Positions 1 through 5,592 of a DNA stretch of 6,486 nucleotides are shown here, piece by piece. The position numbers were made by a program, and so were the translations under genes. The notes beneath the pieces are model-generated. The model did not search any database. It worked only from the letters and a program-made list of their open reading frames with translations, and had not been told where the DNA came from. How positions within the stretch are numbered: the stretch's first letter is position 1; each line of letters opens with the position of its first letter. This stretch comes from Gulosibacter massiliensis (GTDB lineage: Bacteria > Actinomycetota > Actinomycetes > Actinomycetales > Microbacteriaceae). The DNA lies in the NCBI GenBank assembly GCA_945901035.1, contig CAMDKN010000075.1:1-6486 (forward strand). Reading direction: 5' to 3'.

Positions 1-1
1 C

Positions 2-1282
2 CTGTCGCTGGTCAACGCTAACTTCCAGGGTAAAGAGCGCGGTATTGCGTTCGCCATTTGGGGCTCCACCATCGGTGGAATGGTCGCTGTCGGACCCGTT
101 CTCGGCGGCTGGCTTGCCACCGACTTCTCGTGGCGCTGGGCGTTCTTCATCAACGCTCCCCTCGGCGTCATCATCCTCGCCGGTCTTGCACTGTACGTGG
201 TCGAATCCAAAGTGGCACAACGCGCGGGTGGAATTGATGTTGTCGGGGCCGCTATTTCCGTTGTCATGTTCTCGACGTTCGTCTTCTCGCTCATCGAGGG
301 CCGCGTCTATGGCTGGTGGGAGATCAACACTAAAAACCAGTTCGCTCTGGGCGACTTCGAGTGGCCGACCACCGGCATATCGGTCATCCCCGTCTCGTTC
401 GCCATTGCCGTCGTGTCGACTATTGTTTTCGTCTTGTGGGAGCGTCGACGCGAACACCAGCACAAGAATGTTTTGCTCGACCTGAAGCTGTTCCACATCG
501 CGTCGTTCCGCAATGGATCGATCGCGGCCGCCATCATCTCGATGGGTGAGTTTGGAATCCTGTTTGCGATTCCGCTGTGGTTGCAGAACGTCATCGGGCT
601 CAGCCCGATTTCGTCGGGACTTGTGCTGCTCTGGCTTGCCGGCGGGGCGTTCGTCGCGTCGGGTGTCGGAGGGGCCCTCAGTGGCCGTCTTCCCGCCGCC
701 CGCGCCGTTCAAATCGGTGTCCTTTTGGAACTGACCGGTGTTGCCGGTGTTGCTCTGTTTGCCTCGCCCGAGGCCGGCTGGGGAATCATCGCACCGTTCC
801 TGTTCGTTTATGGAATTGGAATTGGTTTGGCCACGGCTCAGTTGACCGGTGTCATCATGGTCGAGGTCCCGCAGGAGCAAATCGGACAAGGGTCGGGTTC
901 GCAGTCAACGGTTCGCCAAATTGGTTCGGCGTTGGGAATCGCAGTCTTGGGAACCCTTCTCTTCACGGGAACGCAGGCGTCACTTGAGGCGAAGCTGGTG
1001 GAGACCGACCTTCCCGCAGAACAGCAGACACTCATCATCGATGCGGTTGTCGATTCGGCGGGTTCAGCAATCCCCGGAATCTCGGATGCACTCGTTGCAA
1101 ACAGCGTTCCGCAGGACATTGCCGACTCGATCCAGGCTGATGCTGGTGACGCCTTCACCGACGGCGCAAAGTTGGCTGCCTGGTCGGCAGCCGGCTTCCT
1201 GCTGCTCGGTTTTGCCTCGACCTTCAACCTCGGTGCGCGCACGGAGTCGAAGCCCAAGGCCAAGCCCAAAGCCTCGAAGTAG
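2..1282 (+). CDS. DHA2-family MFS drug exporter (EmrB/QacA-like), 5' end outside the window
   Basis: The frame is open from the window edge, so the N-terminus and first membrane segments are missing; 426 residues are visible. Near the visible start lies the family signature: motif C in TM5 (GPVLGG, visible residues 31-36), then SWRWAFFINAPLG (43-55), which is typical of 14-TM H+-coupled multidrug antiporters of the DHA2 branch. Hydrophobic segments follow, and QSTVRQIGSALGIAVLGTLL marks the late TM13 region. After it comes a long polar stretch of about 80 residues (roughly 320-400) before a final TM, matching the large extracytoplasmic loop before TM14 in EmrB/QacA proteins. The C-tail is short and Lys-rich (KPKAKPKASK). 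The likely role is efflux of hydrophobic or cationic compounds across the cytoplasmic membrane; the substrate cannot be read from sequence. The stop codon is TAG. Confidence 0.93.
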   Translation: MSLVNANFQGKERGIAFAIWGSTIGGMVAVGPVLGGWLATDFSWRWAFFINAPLGVIILAGLALYVVESKVAQRAGGIDVVGAAISVVMFSTFVFSLIEGRVYGWWEINTKNQFALGDFEWPTTGISVIPVSFAIAVVSTIVFVLWERRREHQHKNVLLDLKLFHIASFRNGSIAAAIISMGEFGILFAIPLWLQNVIGLSPISSGLVLLWLAGGAFVASGVGGALSGRLPAARAVQIGVLLELTGVAGVALFASPEAGWGIIAPFLFVYGIGIGLATAQLTGVIMVEVPQEQIGQGSGSQSTVRQIGSALGIAVLGTLLFTGTQASLEAKLVETDLPAEQQTLIIDAVVDSAGSAIPGISDALVANSVPQDIADSIQADAGDAFTDGAKLAAWSAAGFLLLGFASTFNLGARTESKPKAKPKASK

Positions 1283-1347
1283 CCGCTTTAGCGCCTAGCG
1301 CGTAAGACGGCCTTCGATCATGACACCGACAACTGGTTGATACAGTT

Positions 1348-1377
1348 CACAAGCCCCCAAGGAACCGGGTGCTTGTG
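1348..1377 (+). terminator. Stem-loop downstream of the exporter, possible terminator
   Basis: CACAAGC at 1348-1354 pairs with GCTTGTG at 1371-1377. The stem can continue inward with CCC (1355-1357) against GGG (1367-1369) around one bulged T (1370), giving about 10 bp and a 9-nt loop. No T-tract follows, so this is not a canonical intrinsic terminator. It lies 65 nt after the exporter stop and just before the next promoter, where a transcript end is expected. Function is inferred from position. Confidence 0.4.
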
Positions 1378-1389
1378 TCAAAGCGGAAT

Positions 1390-1428
1390 GTTAACTACTT
1401 GACAAACTATTAGTTAAGTAGTTAACTA
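1390..1428 (+). promoter_or_regulatory. Probable MarR operator: overlapping palindromes covering the promoter
   Basis: Several symmetric elements are packed into 39 bp. A perfect 11-bp inverted repeat, GTTAACTACTT (1390-1400) and AAGTAGTTAAC (1416-1426), is separated by 15 nt. A perfect 10-bp palindrome, TAGTTAACTA, lies at 1419-1428. AACTA-T-TAGTT lies at 1405-1415, and TAGTTAA occurs twice at an 8-bp step (1411-1417, 1419-1425). TAGTTAACTA-type palindromes are typical MarR dimer sites. Because the sites overlap both promoter elements of the downstream marR gene, autorepression is the simplest reading. Confidence 0.75.
1399..1427 (+). promoter_or_regulatory. Promoter of the marR gene
   Basis: A perfect -35 hexamer TTGACA lies at 1399-1404. 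A 17-bp spacer leads to TTAACT at 1422-1427, a weak match to the -10 consensus. This geometry puts the transcription start at about 1434, exactly on the GTG codon. The promoter sits inside the repeated operator motif, so it would be blocked by a bound repressor. The -35 is strong; the -10 assignment is the uncertain part. Confidence 0.55.
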
Positions 1429-1433
1429 AATTG

Positions 1434-1880
1434 GTGAACAGAAGCCGGATAACCTTTACCCTCAACGAACTCGTTTATGTCCTGAATTCGGCCGCCGATC
1501 GGCACCTCAGGGCAAAGTTCGACCTGACCTATAGCCAGTTCCTCTTCCTCGTCACCCTCATGGGACAGAACACGCCGACGCCAAGCCTCTTGGCTGGGTG
1601 CTTGGGTGTTTCGAGAGCTGCGGTAAGTCAGCGGCTGCCGTGGTTTCAGGATCGCGGTCTTGTCGAAGTGTCCAAAGTTGCCGGAAACGGAAAATCGCTT
1701 TCCGTTGCACTCACTCGGACAGGCGCGGAATTGGCTACCCAATCGGCCGACTTTTTGGAACAGGAATTTAGGGTTCTTTTCGACAACACCGCATCCGTGG
1801 ATTTGGATGCACTCGACAAAACACTGAGCCGGATAAAACAACAACTAATGGGGAACCAGGAGCTTCGAAATGCAGCCTAA
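1434..1880 (+). CDS. MarR-family winged-helix transcriptional regulator
   Basis: This 148-residue protein has the usual MarR length. The N-terminal helix (about 8-25) would form the dimer interface. A winged helix-turn-helix follows: YSQFLFLVTLM, then the HTH with recognition helix around SRAAVSQRLPWFQDRGLV, then the wing VAGNGKSLSVALT and TRTGAEL at its end. A C-terminal helical region (about 108-145) completes the dimer domain. GTG at 1434 is preferred as start because the predicted transcription start falls there and no Shine-Dalgarno precedes it; TTG at 1431 is an in-frame alternative. The protein probably represses its own promoter through the 1390-1428 operator and is relieved by a small ligand, as is usual in the family; the ligand is unknown. 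The gene overlaps the next one by 11 nt, so the membrane protein downstream is its likeliest regulon member. Confidence 0.9.
   Translation: MNRSRITFTLNELVYVLNSAADRHLRAKFDLTYSQFLFLVTLMGQNTPTPSLLAGCLGVSRAAVSQRLPWFQDRGLVEVSKVAGNGKSLSVALTRTGAELATQSADFLEQEFRVLFDNTASVDLDALDKTLSRIKQQLMGNQELRNAA
1858..1862 (+). promoter_or_regulatory. Ribosome binding site of the 8-TM membrane protein, inside marR
   Basis: AGGAG at 1858-1862 lies 7 nt before ATG 1870, within the last codons of marR. It supports the overlapping start and translation coupled to marR. Confidence 0.7.
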
Positions 1881-2799
1881 GAATTTGTTCACTCTCGCAC
1901 GCCTGAAACACACCAGATCTCTCTTCTGGTTGGCTGTTATCTCGCTAATCGGCGCACTCGTTCTCGTGCCGTTATGGACGTTTGACCCCAGGACACTGGG
2001 TGGCGTATCGGTTTGGGAAAAGCCCTTGAAATTCTTCATTTCTTCCGTAATCTTCTCGATCACGTACTCATGGCTCAGTTCCTTCATCACGAAAGGGTCT
2101 CGCTGGGTAAAGCGTGCGGGGTTGTTTATCGCGGTGTCCCTCGCTGTGGAACTCATCCTCATCGTTGCGATGGCGAGCATCGGTCAAACCAGCCATTTCA
2201 ATGTCTCATCGGCGACGTCGATTGTCATCTGGTCGTTGATGGCCACATTCATTTCTATCGTCCTCTTTTCAACTCTTTTCATCAGCACCATGATTCTGAT
2301 TCAGAAAGATCAAGAGTTTAACCTCCGGTTGGCACTCGCGTTGGGAAGCTTCAACACGGCAGTTGGGATGGGATTGGCGTACTTGATGACGCGGCCGACC
2401 GCAAACCAACTCGCAAACTATCAAGGGATTGCCGGGTCCCACAGCGTTGGCGTCTCGGACGGAGGCCCAGGTTTGCCCTTTTTCGGCTGGAGCACGGTTG
2501 CGGGAGATCTGCGAGTGGGGCACTTCTTCGGACTGCACTCGATTCAAGTGGCGGTCGTCTTGCTGGCCATCACTTTGGTCGCGCCCGTCATGTTCCGTGT
2601 TCCACTCCTCATCGTCGGGAATCTCACGTGGTTGGGATTTGTTGGACTTGTCACGTGGCAATCTCTGCGCGCCGAGCCCTTCTCAGCCCCCAGCGACCTC
2701 ACGCTGACAGTCTTTGGCGCCCTTCTTGGAGTTGCTGCCTTGAGTTTTGTTCTCCTGGTGCTGTCTCAACGCAGGGCTGGGGCAAAACCGCTGACTTAA
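1870..2799 (+). CDS. Unrecognised 8-TM membrane protein co-transcribed with MarR
   Basis: The protein has 309 residues and I cannot name its family. About eight hydrophobic segments are visible: 17-36, 54-73, 83-104, 115-142, 154-173, 219-241, 245-263 and 277-298. Basic residues in LARLKHTR, TKGSRWVKR, QKDQEFNLR and the RRAGAK tail place both termini in the cytoplasm. Polar motifs that look functional fall at predicted outer-face positions: DPRTLGGVSVWEKPLKF (39-55), QTSHFN (106-111) and a long loop GGPGLPFFGWS...GDLRVGHFFGLHSIQ (198-226). H109, H191, H218 and H223 are all on or near that face, which could suit metal or heme binding, but this is inference. There is no transporter signature or signal peptide. 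The start is set by a good AGGAG, and the 11-nt overlap with marR argues for one operon under the same operator. The gene is intact. Confidence 0.88.
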   Translation: MQPKNLFTLARLKHTRSLFWLAVISLIGALVLVPLWTFDPRTLGGVSVWEKPLKFFISSVIFSITYSWLSSFITKGSRWVKRAGLFIAVSLAVELILIVAMASIGQTSHFNVSSATSIVIWSLMATFISIVLFSTLFISTMILIQKDQEFNLRLALALGSFNTAVGMGLAYLMTRPTANQLANYQGIAGSHSVGVSDGGPGLPFFGWSTVAGDLRVGHFFGLHSIQVAVVLLAITLVAPVMFRVPLLIVGNLTWLGFVGLVTWQSLRAEPFSAPSDLTLTVFGALLGVAALSFVLLVLSQRRAGAKPLT

Positions 2800-2926
2800 G
2801 GCGGAGTTCGACCCCTCCGATGGCATCCCACTTGAACTCGTCGAGGTGGCGTACTACAACGAAGAGGATCGCAAGGTCGGAATCGCCGAGTACTTGGCGA
2901 ACCGCCCCAAGCTCTCTGACCTTTAG
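2795..2926 (+). pseudogene. Probable 3' remnant of a degraded protein-coding gene
   Basis: Immediately after the membrane-protein stop, frame 2 reads as a convincing globular protein end: AEFDPSDGIPLELVEVAYYN followed by EEDRKVGIAEYLANRPKLSDL, then TAG at 2924-2926. From codon 2801 on, 32 of 41 codons end in G or C, like the intact genes nearby. There is no plausible start: a TGA at 2792-2794 closes the frame upstream, and the only in-frame initiator (GTG 2846) would give 26 residues without an RBS. After the TAG the same frame stays open to TGA 3044-3046 with a plausible sequence (FKPTNAVPVDPKIVKSAASR...), so the TAG may itself be a mutation. I do not recognise the family. A truncated or decayed gene is the best reading; chance is possible. 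Confidence 0.4.
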
Positions 2927-3285
2927 TTCAAACCTACGAACGCGGTTCCCGTGGATCCGAAAATTGTGAAGAGCGCTGCTAGCCGAACTTCTGCAGAAAA
3001 CCATCGTCCGCCATTTTCACAAATGTTGTGCCAGCCGGAGGAGTGAGACCGACGCACGTAATTGTGATGCGCTTGCCCCCATTGTTCACCTGACGGTTTT
3101 GCGCTACAACGAAGACGACTATCGGAAGAATCACCTTTTTTACGAAAGCCGTAGTCATCGAATCGTGCGATTTGTGCGTGATCGATTTCGCTCCTAGTTA
3201 ATCCCGCCGCCGACCGTCTTTAGACGCTTCGTAGCCTTCGTCAAGCACTCCTCTCGCTAATCTTTTAGGGAAGAGGTTTAACCCC
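2927..3285. other. Intergenic stretch without an intact gene
   Basis: No convincing complete gene, tRNA, IS end or terminator is visible. The first part continues the frame of the decayed gene to TGA 3044-3046. A second patch (3090-3197) reads LTVLRYNEDDYRKNHLFYES... and weakly resembles the remnant upstream. A possible -10 for the aquaporin gene, TAATCT, lies at 3258-3263, but no good -35 is seen at 16-18 bp. A short palindrome, TTCTGCAGAA, at 2989-2998 has no assigned role. Confidence 0.5.
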
Positions 3286-3292
3286 GAGGAGG
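3286..3292 (+). promoter_or_regulatory. Strong ribosome binding site of the aquaporin gene
   Basis: GAGGAGG, a near-perfect Shine-Dalgarno, ends 4 nt before GTG 3297. It fixes this GTG as start despite the slightly short spacing. Confidence 0.8.
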
Positions 3293-3296
3293 AATC

Positions 3297-3959
3297 GTGA
3301 CACGCGGAATTGGCGCGAAAGCACTGGCGGAATTCGTCGGCACGGGGTTGCTCGTCTGTGCCGTGGTCGGATCGGGGATCATGGGAGACGCCCTCTCCGC
3401 CGATGATGGCGTGGCGCTGTTAATAAACGCCGTGTCTACTGTGTTCGCGCTGGCTCTGTTGATTCTCGTCATCGGCCCGATGAGCGGGGCTCATCTCAAC
3501 CCTGCGGTCACCCTCGTCACCGCGTTTTCACGGCAGCAACCCGCCCGCGAGTCCGCCCTATACATCGCCGCTCAAACGGCGGGGGCAATCGGCGGCGCGA
3601 TCCTCGCAAACGTGATGTTTGACCTGTCGGCGTTTCAGATTTCCGAGCGAGACCGAACGAGCGTGGGGATGCTCGTCGGTGAAGTCGTAGCAACCGCCGG
3701 GCTAATCGCCATCATCGGGATACTGTCCGCGCGAAAGCAGACCGCGATTATTCCGGTCGCGGTGGCAGCGTGGATTGGTTCGGCTTGTTTCTTCACGTCC
3801 TCCACGTCGTTCGCGAACCCCGCGGTGACGGTCGGACGGATGTTCACGGACACGTTCGCGGGAATTGCACCCGAGTCGGTGTTGCCCTACATCGCCGCCC
3901 AACTCGTCGGCGCGGCTATCGGAGTGGCCGTGGTGAAAGGCGCATCTCGGACAGCGTGA
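3297..3959 (+). CDS. MIP/aquaporin-family channel, AqpS-like metalloid-channel type
   Basis: This 220-residue integral membrane protein has six TM segments and two re-entrant half-helices. The two signature motifs are present: SGAHLNPAVTL in loop B (NPA 68-70) and SSTSFANPAVTVGRMFTDTF in loop E (NPA 174-176). The length is typical for bacterial MIPs. The residue directly after the second NPA is Val177, where water and glycerol channels carry the selectivity-filter Arg. That substitution, with the STSFANPAVT-GRMF-DTFAGIAP context, is characteristic of arsenic-associated aquaporins such as rhizobial AqpS, so passive passage of uncharged arsenite-like or organoarsenical species is a reasonable inference. 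However, no arsR, arsC or arsM gene is visible beside it. GTG is supported by GAGGAGG. It converges with the minus-strand cluster, with one base between the stop codons. Confidence in the family is high; substrate is inferred. Confidence 0.93.
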   Translation: MTRGIGAKALAEFVGTGLLVCAVVGSGIMGDALSADDGVALLINAVSTVFALALLILVIGPMSGAHLNPAVTLVTAFSRQQPARESALYIAAQTAGAIGGAILANVMFDLSAFQISERDRTSVGMLVGEVVATAGLIAIIGILSARKQTAIIPVAVAAWIGSACFFTSSTSFANPAVTVGRMFTDTFAGIAPESVLPYIAAQLVGAAIGVAVVKGASRTA

Positions 3960-3960
3960 G

Positions 3961-4404
3961 TTAGGCGACCGTCAGGGCGAGCACGAACTGCCCACCGCCC
4001 GGGTTGATCTGGGTCGAAAATTCGAGGTCGGGTGCGAGCCGGGACAGTCGGTCGAGCAACCACTCCGATGCCTGTCGCGCATCGGATTCGTCGGGGCATC
4101 GCGCCACGATTTCACGACCCCCTTTTGCCCGTAGCCGCTCGACGGTCTCGACGATGGGGGACGGGTCCACCACGAAAAGGTCCTCTGACCACGGCACAAC
4201 GGGCGCGTTTTTGCCCTTCATCGTGTTGCACGCGCGGTGCGCGAGGCGCTCGACGGCGACCGTCCCCTTCTTGACACGAGTCGCGGCATAACTGTCCACA
4301 CTCGGACCGAGGTCGGAATTCACCGAAGCGTCGGAGTCGACCGACTTGTCGCACAACCAGCACCGCCAGTTGTCATTGTCGCCGACTCCCGAAATATCGC
4401 TCAT
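3961..4404 (-). CDS. Small HNH-like zinc-binding protein with degenerate active site
   Basis: The protein has 147 residues. The N-terminal half resembles an HNH/zinc-ribbon module: C15-x-x-C18 and, about 38 residues on, H56-x-x-C59-N60 in LAHRACNTMKGK, the usual closing part of HNH domains. In the canonical fold a DH pair near the middle supplies the catalytic His; here the aligned stretch reads SVDSYAATRVKKG (35-47), with Ser37 where His is expected. The zinc site therefore appears intact while catalysis is probably lost, suggesting a structural or nucleic-acid-binding role. The C-terminal half (about 75-147) is an unrecognised alpha/beta-looking domain (VETVERLRAKGGREIVARC..., QASEWLLDRLSRLAPDLEF). 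ATG lies 9 nt after the stop of the LON-domain gene with only a weak RBS, so coupled translation is likely. The exact alignment of the missing His is my inference. Confidence 0.8.
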   Translation of the reverse strand: MSDISGVGDNDNWRCWLCDKSVDSDASVNSDLGPSVDSYAATRVKKGTVAVERLAHRACNTMKGKNAPVVPWSEDLFVVDPSPIVETVERLRAKGGREIVARCPDESDARQASEWLLDRLSRLAPDLEFSTQINPGGGQFVLALTVA

Positions 4405-4413
4405 AGTCCGAGG

Positions 4414-5055
4414 CTACGCCAACGGGGAAGAGTCGTCATCGTTGGCGGCCAACATCGCACGAAGGGTCTCCTCGGCGGTCGTCACTATTTCATATGTTTG
4501 GGCAATCAACTCTTCGGCTGACTGGGATCGGAGGAGGTCAAACCGGTCGAGTTCGCCAATCGGCAAAATTCCCGCCATCTGCCAGACGGCGCTCATCGGG
4601 TCGTCACTGAGCGCGATGTCGGCCCCAAACAACAGGTCTCCGAACTCACTCGCGAGGGCGAGCAGTTTTCGAACCTGCGATTCCAGGTGGACCCGGGCGG
4701 GCATCAGACTGTCATCCCAAATCAGATCGGGGATCAGTTCGATGTCTGCGATCGGGTACGGGTCGTCGGGCAACCAGTCGGTGACGGTGAAACGCTGCAC
4801 CCCGAACGATTCGAGCCCCAGAAACTCGTCTGTCGTGCCGATTTCGGTGACCGACGCGATTGTCCCGATGGACATCCGAATGTCGCCACCGCCGACTTCG
4901 GATCCGCGCGAGACCAGCACCACACCGAATTCGGGCTGGTCCGACCCCATTAGGTCACCGAGCAGTTTCAGATAGCGCTCTTCGAAGATGCGCAGTGTCA
5001 GGGGCATTGACGGGAAGAGGACAGAACCCAGCGGGAACATCGGCATCACGGTCAT
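4414..5055 (-). CDS. LON substrate-binding-domain protein (stand-alone LON N-terminal domain)
   Basis: The protein has 213 residues from the chosen start. The N-terminus MPMFPLGSVLFPSMPLTLRIFEERYLKLL is the classic opening of the LON N-terminal domain, followed by the beta-rich core (FGVVLVSRGSE, IGTIASVTEI, ESFGVQRFTV) and a helical C-terminal part (about 118-205). Neither the AAA+ ATPase nor the Ser-Lys protease domain of Lon is present, so this is a stand-alone substrate-recognition-like protein of unknown specific role, probably cytosolic. ATG at 5055 is preferred over an upstream GTG at 5085: it leaves a 4-nt gap to the DUF427 stop, is preceded by a G-rich GGGGGTGG about 7 nt away, and removes an N-terminal MLPEPGGGST extension unlike the family. 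It sits second in a tight three-gene run. Confidence 0.9.
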   Translation of the reverse strand: MTVMPMFPLGSVLFPSMPLTLRIFEERYLKLLGDLMGSDQPEFGVVLVSRGSEVGGGDIRMSIGTIASVTEIGTTDEFLGLESFGVQRFTVTDWLPDDPYPIADIELIPDLIWDDSLMPARVHLESQVRKLLALASEFGDLLFGADIALSDDPMSAVWQMAGILPIGELDRFDLLRSQSAEELIAQTYEIVTTAEETLRAMLAANDDDSSPLA

Positions 5056-5059
5056 CGTG

Positions 5060-5539
5060 CTACCACCCCCGGGTTCCGGGAGCACCCTTGAAGGGGCCCT
5101 CGATGTTCCGCGTGATCCAGCCGCCGTAGAAGTCGCCCTCCTGGGGGATCACGTCGTCGTCGCCTACACGGCATTCGTCCACGCGACTGGCGTACAACGC
5201 GACTCTGCCAGTCAGCGATTCAAATCCGGGTGACGGGTTTTCATACGTCCACGCGGCGCGTTCGATCCGCTGGTCCCCGACGACCAGGTCGAAATACGAG
5301 GCAACGCCCTTGAATTCACAGAAGGTGTTTCCGTCGACCGGGACGAGGACGCCCTCGGTGAAGTCGCTCATGGGCAGATAGTAGGTGGGCGGGTGGGACG
5401 TTTCGAGAACGCGAACGGACGCGTTGGTGGACACTAGGGTCGCGCCAGCGTGAGCGACCTCAATGTGGGACGAGACGGGTTCCACCCGAGGTGGGCGCGG
5501 GTAGTCCCACACCGATTCGGTCACCGTTTCCCCCGTCAT
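5060..5539 (-). CDS. DUF427 domain protein
   Basis: The protein has 159 residues. DUF427 hallmarks appear in order: ESVWDYPRPPRVEP (8-21), the strand HIEVAHAGATLVST (25-38), SVRVLETSHPPTYYLPMSDF (41-60), the CEFKGVASYFDL motif (74-85), AAWTYENPSPGFESLTGRVALYASRVDECRV (95-125) and the C-terminal GGWITRNIEGPFKGAPGTRGW typical of the longer actinobacterial version. The biochemical role of DUF427 is not established; it is a small beta-rich soluble domain with a conserved Cys and aromatic residues. ATG 5539 has at most a weak RBS (AGG, 7 nt upstream). It begins 53 nt after the stop of the DUF2231-cytochrome b5 gene and is followed 4 nt later by the LON-domain gene, so co-transcription with its downstream partner is likely. 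Confidence 0.9.
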   Translation of the reverse strand: MTGETVTESVWDYPRPPRVEPVSSHIEVAHAGATLVSTNASVRVLETSHPPTYYLPMSDFTEGVLVPVDGNTFCEFKGVASYFDLVVGDQRIERAAWTYENPSPGFESLTGRVALYASRVDECRVGDDDVIPQEGDFYGGWITRNIEGPFKGAPGTRGW

Positions 5540-5592
5540 TTTTTCAGCCTACTTGACAGGTTTCACAACCGAGACGCTGCGGGTGCACCCGG

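Noticed and set aside
838..1269. Minus-strand open frame inside the exporter gene
   Set aside because: It has no motif or RBS, and the opposite strand carries continuous MFS sequence.
1331..1347. AACTG...CAGTT inverted repeat as another MarR site
   Set aside because: It is only 5 bp with a 7-nt gap, does not match the TAGTTAAC half-site, and overlaps the base of the larger stem-loop region.
2820..2969. Possible 49-residue basic protein from ATG 2820
   Set aside because: It is Ser/Thr/Arg-rich with no RBS, and the overlapping frame 2 has much better coding character.
3134..3141. T-run after ATCACC as an intrinsic terminator
   Set aside because: No stable GC stem lies immediately upstream.
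4346..4975. + strand open frame of about 209 codons
   Set aside because: It is Ser/Arg-rich with no motif and lies antisense to the LON-domain gene, which is recognisable by MPMFPLGSVLFP.
5053..5085. GTG 5085 as start of the LON-domain gene
   Set aside because: It would add MLPEPGGGST, which is not family-like, and overlap DUF427 by 26 nt. ATG 5055 fits the family N-terminus and spacing.
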